A DNA stretch of 5,741 nt, taken from positions 1 through 5,741 of the forward strand of contig USBV01000102.1 in the NCBI GenBank assembly GCA_900553055.1. The letters run 5' to 3'. The notes under the pieces are model-generated. The model was given only the letters and a program-made list of their open reading frames with translations, was not told the origin of the DNA and made no database searches. This DNA comes from an uncultured Phascolarctobacterium sp. Lineage in GTDB: Bacteria; Bacillota; Negativicutes; Acidaminococcales; Acidaminococcaceae. Below, one piece after another: positions 5,360 to 5,741 of the stretch. Position 1 is the first letter of the stretch. Every line of letters starts with the position of its first letter. The position numbers were made by a program, and so were the translations under genes.

Positions 5360-5741
5360 TACAAGCAAACTCATCCGCCTGCACGCGGAACACATCAGCC
5401 AAGAGCCTTGAAGTCACAATCTCCTTCGGCGCGCCGCACGTCACCAGGCGCCCCGCCTTAATCACCGCCACATAATCAGCATACTGAATGGCGTGATTGA
5501 GCTCATGAATCACCATCACCACAGTCAGCCCCAACTCACGGTTGAGCTTCACCAAAAGCTGCATAACCTCCAGCTGATGACAAATATCAAGATAAGTCGT
5601 CGGCTCGTCGAGCAAAATTAGCTCACTTCCACGCAGAAACGCACGTGCAAGTCCGATACGCTGTTTTTCGCCTGCGGAAAGGTTATCACCCAAAGCCCCC
5701 ACACGGGTTTTGTAGCCGTCCGGCAAAGTGAGGATAAAATC
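5316..5741 (-). CDS. ABC transporter ATPase, C-terminal part; exporter-like then FecE-like
   Basis: The frame is open to the window edge, so these are the last 142 residues (DFILTLPDG to VDLCK) of a protein whose Walker A end lies outside. It hydrolyses ATP to drive a transporter at the inner membrane. Visible motifs are the signature LSAGEKQR (~24-31), Walker B LILLDEP (~43-49), the D-loop in TTYLD and the H-loop VIHE. After Walker B it follows the FecE/FhuC siderophore/heme/B12 importer type: DEPTTYLDICHQLEV, a YAD segment, GAPKEIVT, and a short LVP tail. Before Walker B, LPDGYKTRVGALGDNLSAGEKQRIGLARAFL looks like the ATPase half of membrane-fused ABC exporters, where GY-T-VG precedes the signature. 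This suggests a recombinant gene or an unusual importer ATPase. A TTG at 5726 is internal, not a true start. No clear terminator follows its stop. Confidence 0.8.
   Translation of the reverse strand, partial: DFILTLPDGYKTRVGALGDNLSAGEKQRIGLARAFLRGSELILLDEPTTYLDICHQLEVMQLLVKLNRELGLTVVMVIHELNHAIQYADYVAVIKAGRLVTCGAPKEIVTSRLLADVFRVQADEFACSNGLRALVPVDLCK

Overview
The window looks like a chromosomal piece of a strictly anaerobic, fermentative bacterium. The FeFe hydrogenase, the strong AGGAGG-type ribosome binding sites and the A+T-rich sigma-70 promoters point to Firmicutes in the broad sense. The roughly even base composition of the genes would suit a Negativicutes member such as the Phascolarctobacterium/Acidaminococcus group, but that placement is a guess.

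Layout. (1) Positions 1-1003, minus strand: the N-terminal 334 residues of a sodium:solute symporter, whose 3' end lies outside the window. (2) Positions 1004-1279: an A+T-rich divergent control region with a clear sigma-70 promoter for the hydrogenase genes, a weaker one for the symporter, two GTATAC boxes and a 9-bp A/T palindrome. (3) Positions 1280-4851, plus strand: a two-gene operon with a 7-bp overlap. The first gene encodes a fusion of the NuoF-type Fe-S tail with a GltD/NfnL-like FAD and NAD(P)H module. The second encodes an FeFe hydrogenase whose cofactor ligands fall almost exactly at the residue numbers of Clostridium pasteurianum CpI. The operon ends in a rho-independent terminator (4871-4909). 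(4) Positions 4910-5315: a gene-poor stretch holding an imperfect nested inverted-repeat element of about 255 bp (4976-5230) and a decayed second copy of the tail of the neighbouring ABC gene. (5) Positions 5316-5741, minus strand: the C-terminal 142 residues of an ABC ATPase. Its last part is of the FecE/FhuC iron-siderophore importer type, but the part before Walker B reads like an ABC exporter.

How the genes work together. The flavoprotein should exchange electrons with NAD(P)H through FAD and pass them along Fe-S clusters to HydA, which makes or consumes H2. There is no NuoE-like subunit and no NuoF FMN/NADH domain, so this is not a standard HydABC bifurcating enzyme. The gene pair fits the group often called glutamate-synthase-linked (group A2) FeFe hydrogenases, whose physiology is poorly known. 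HydE, HydF and HydG maturases, needed to build the H-cluster, must be encoded elsewhere.

The points most worth a second look are this two-gene hydrogenase, the apparent exporter/importer chimera in the ABC ATPase, and the repeat cluster between them.
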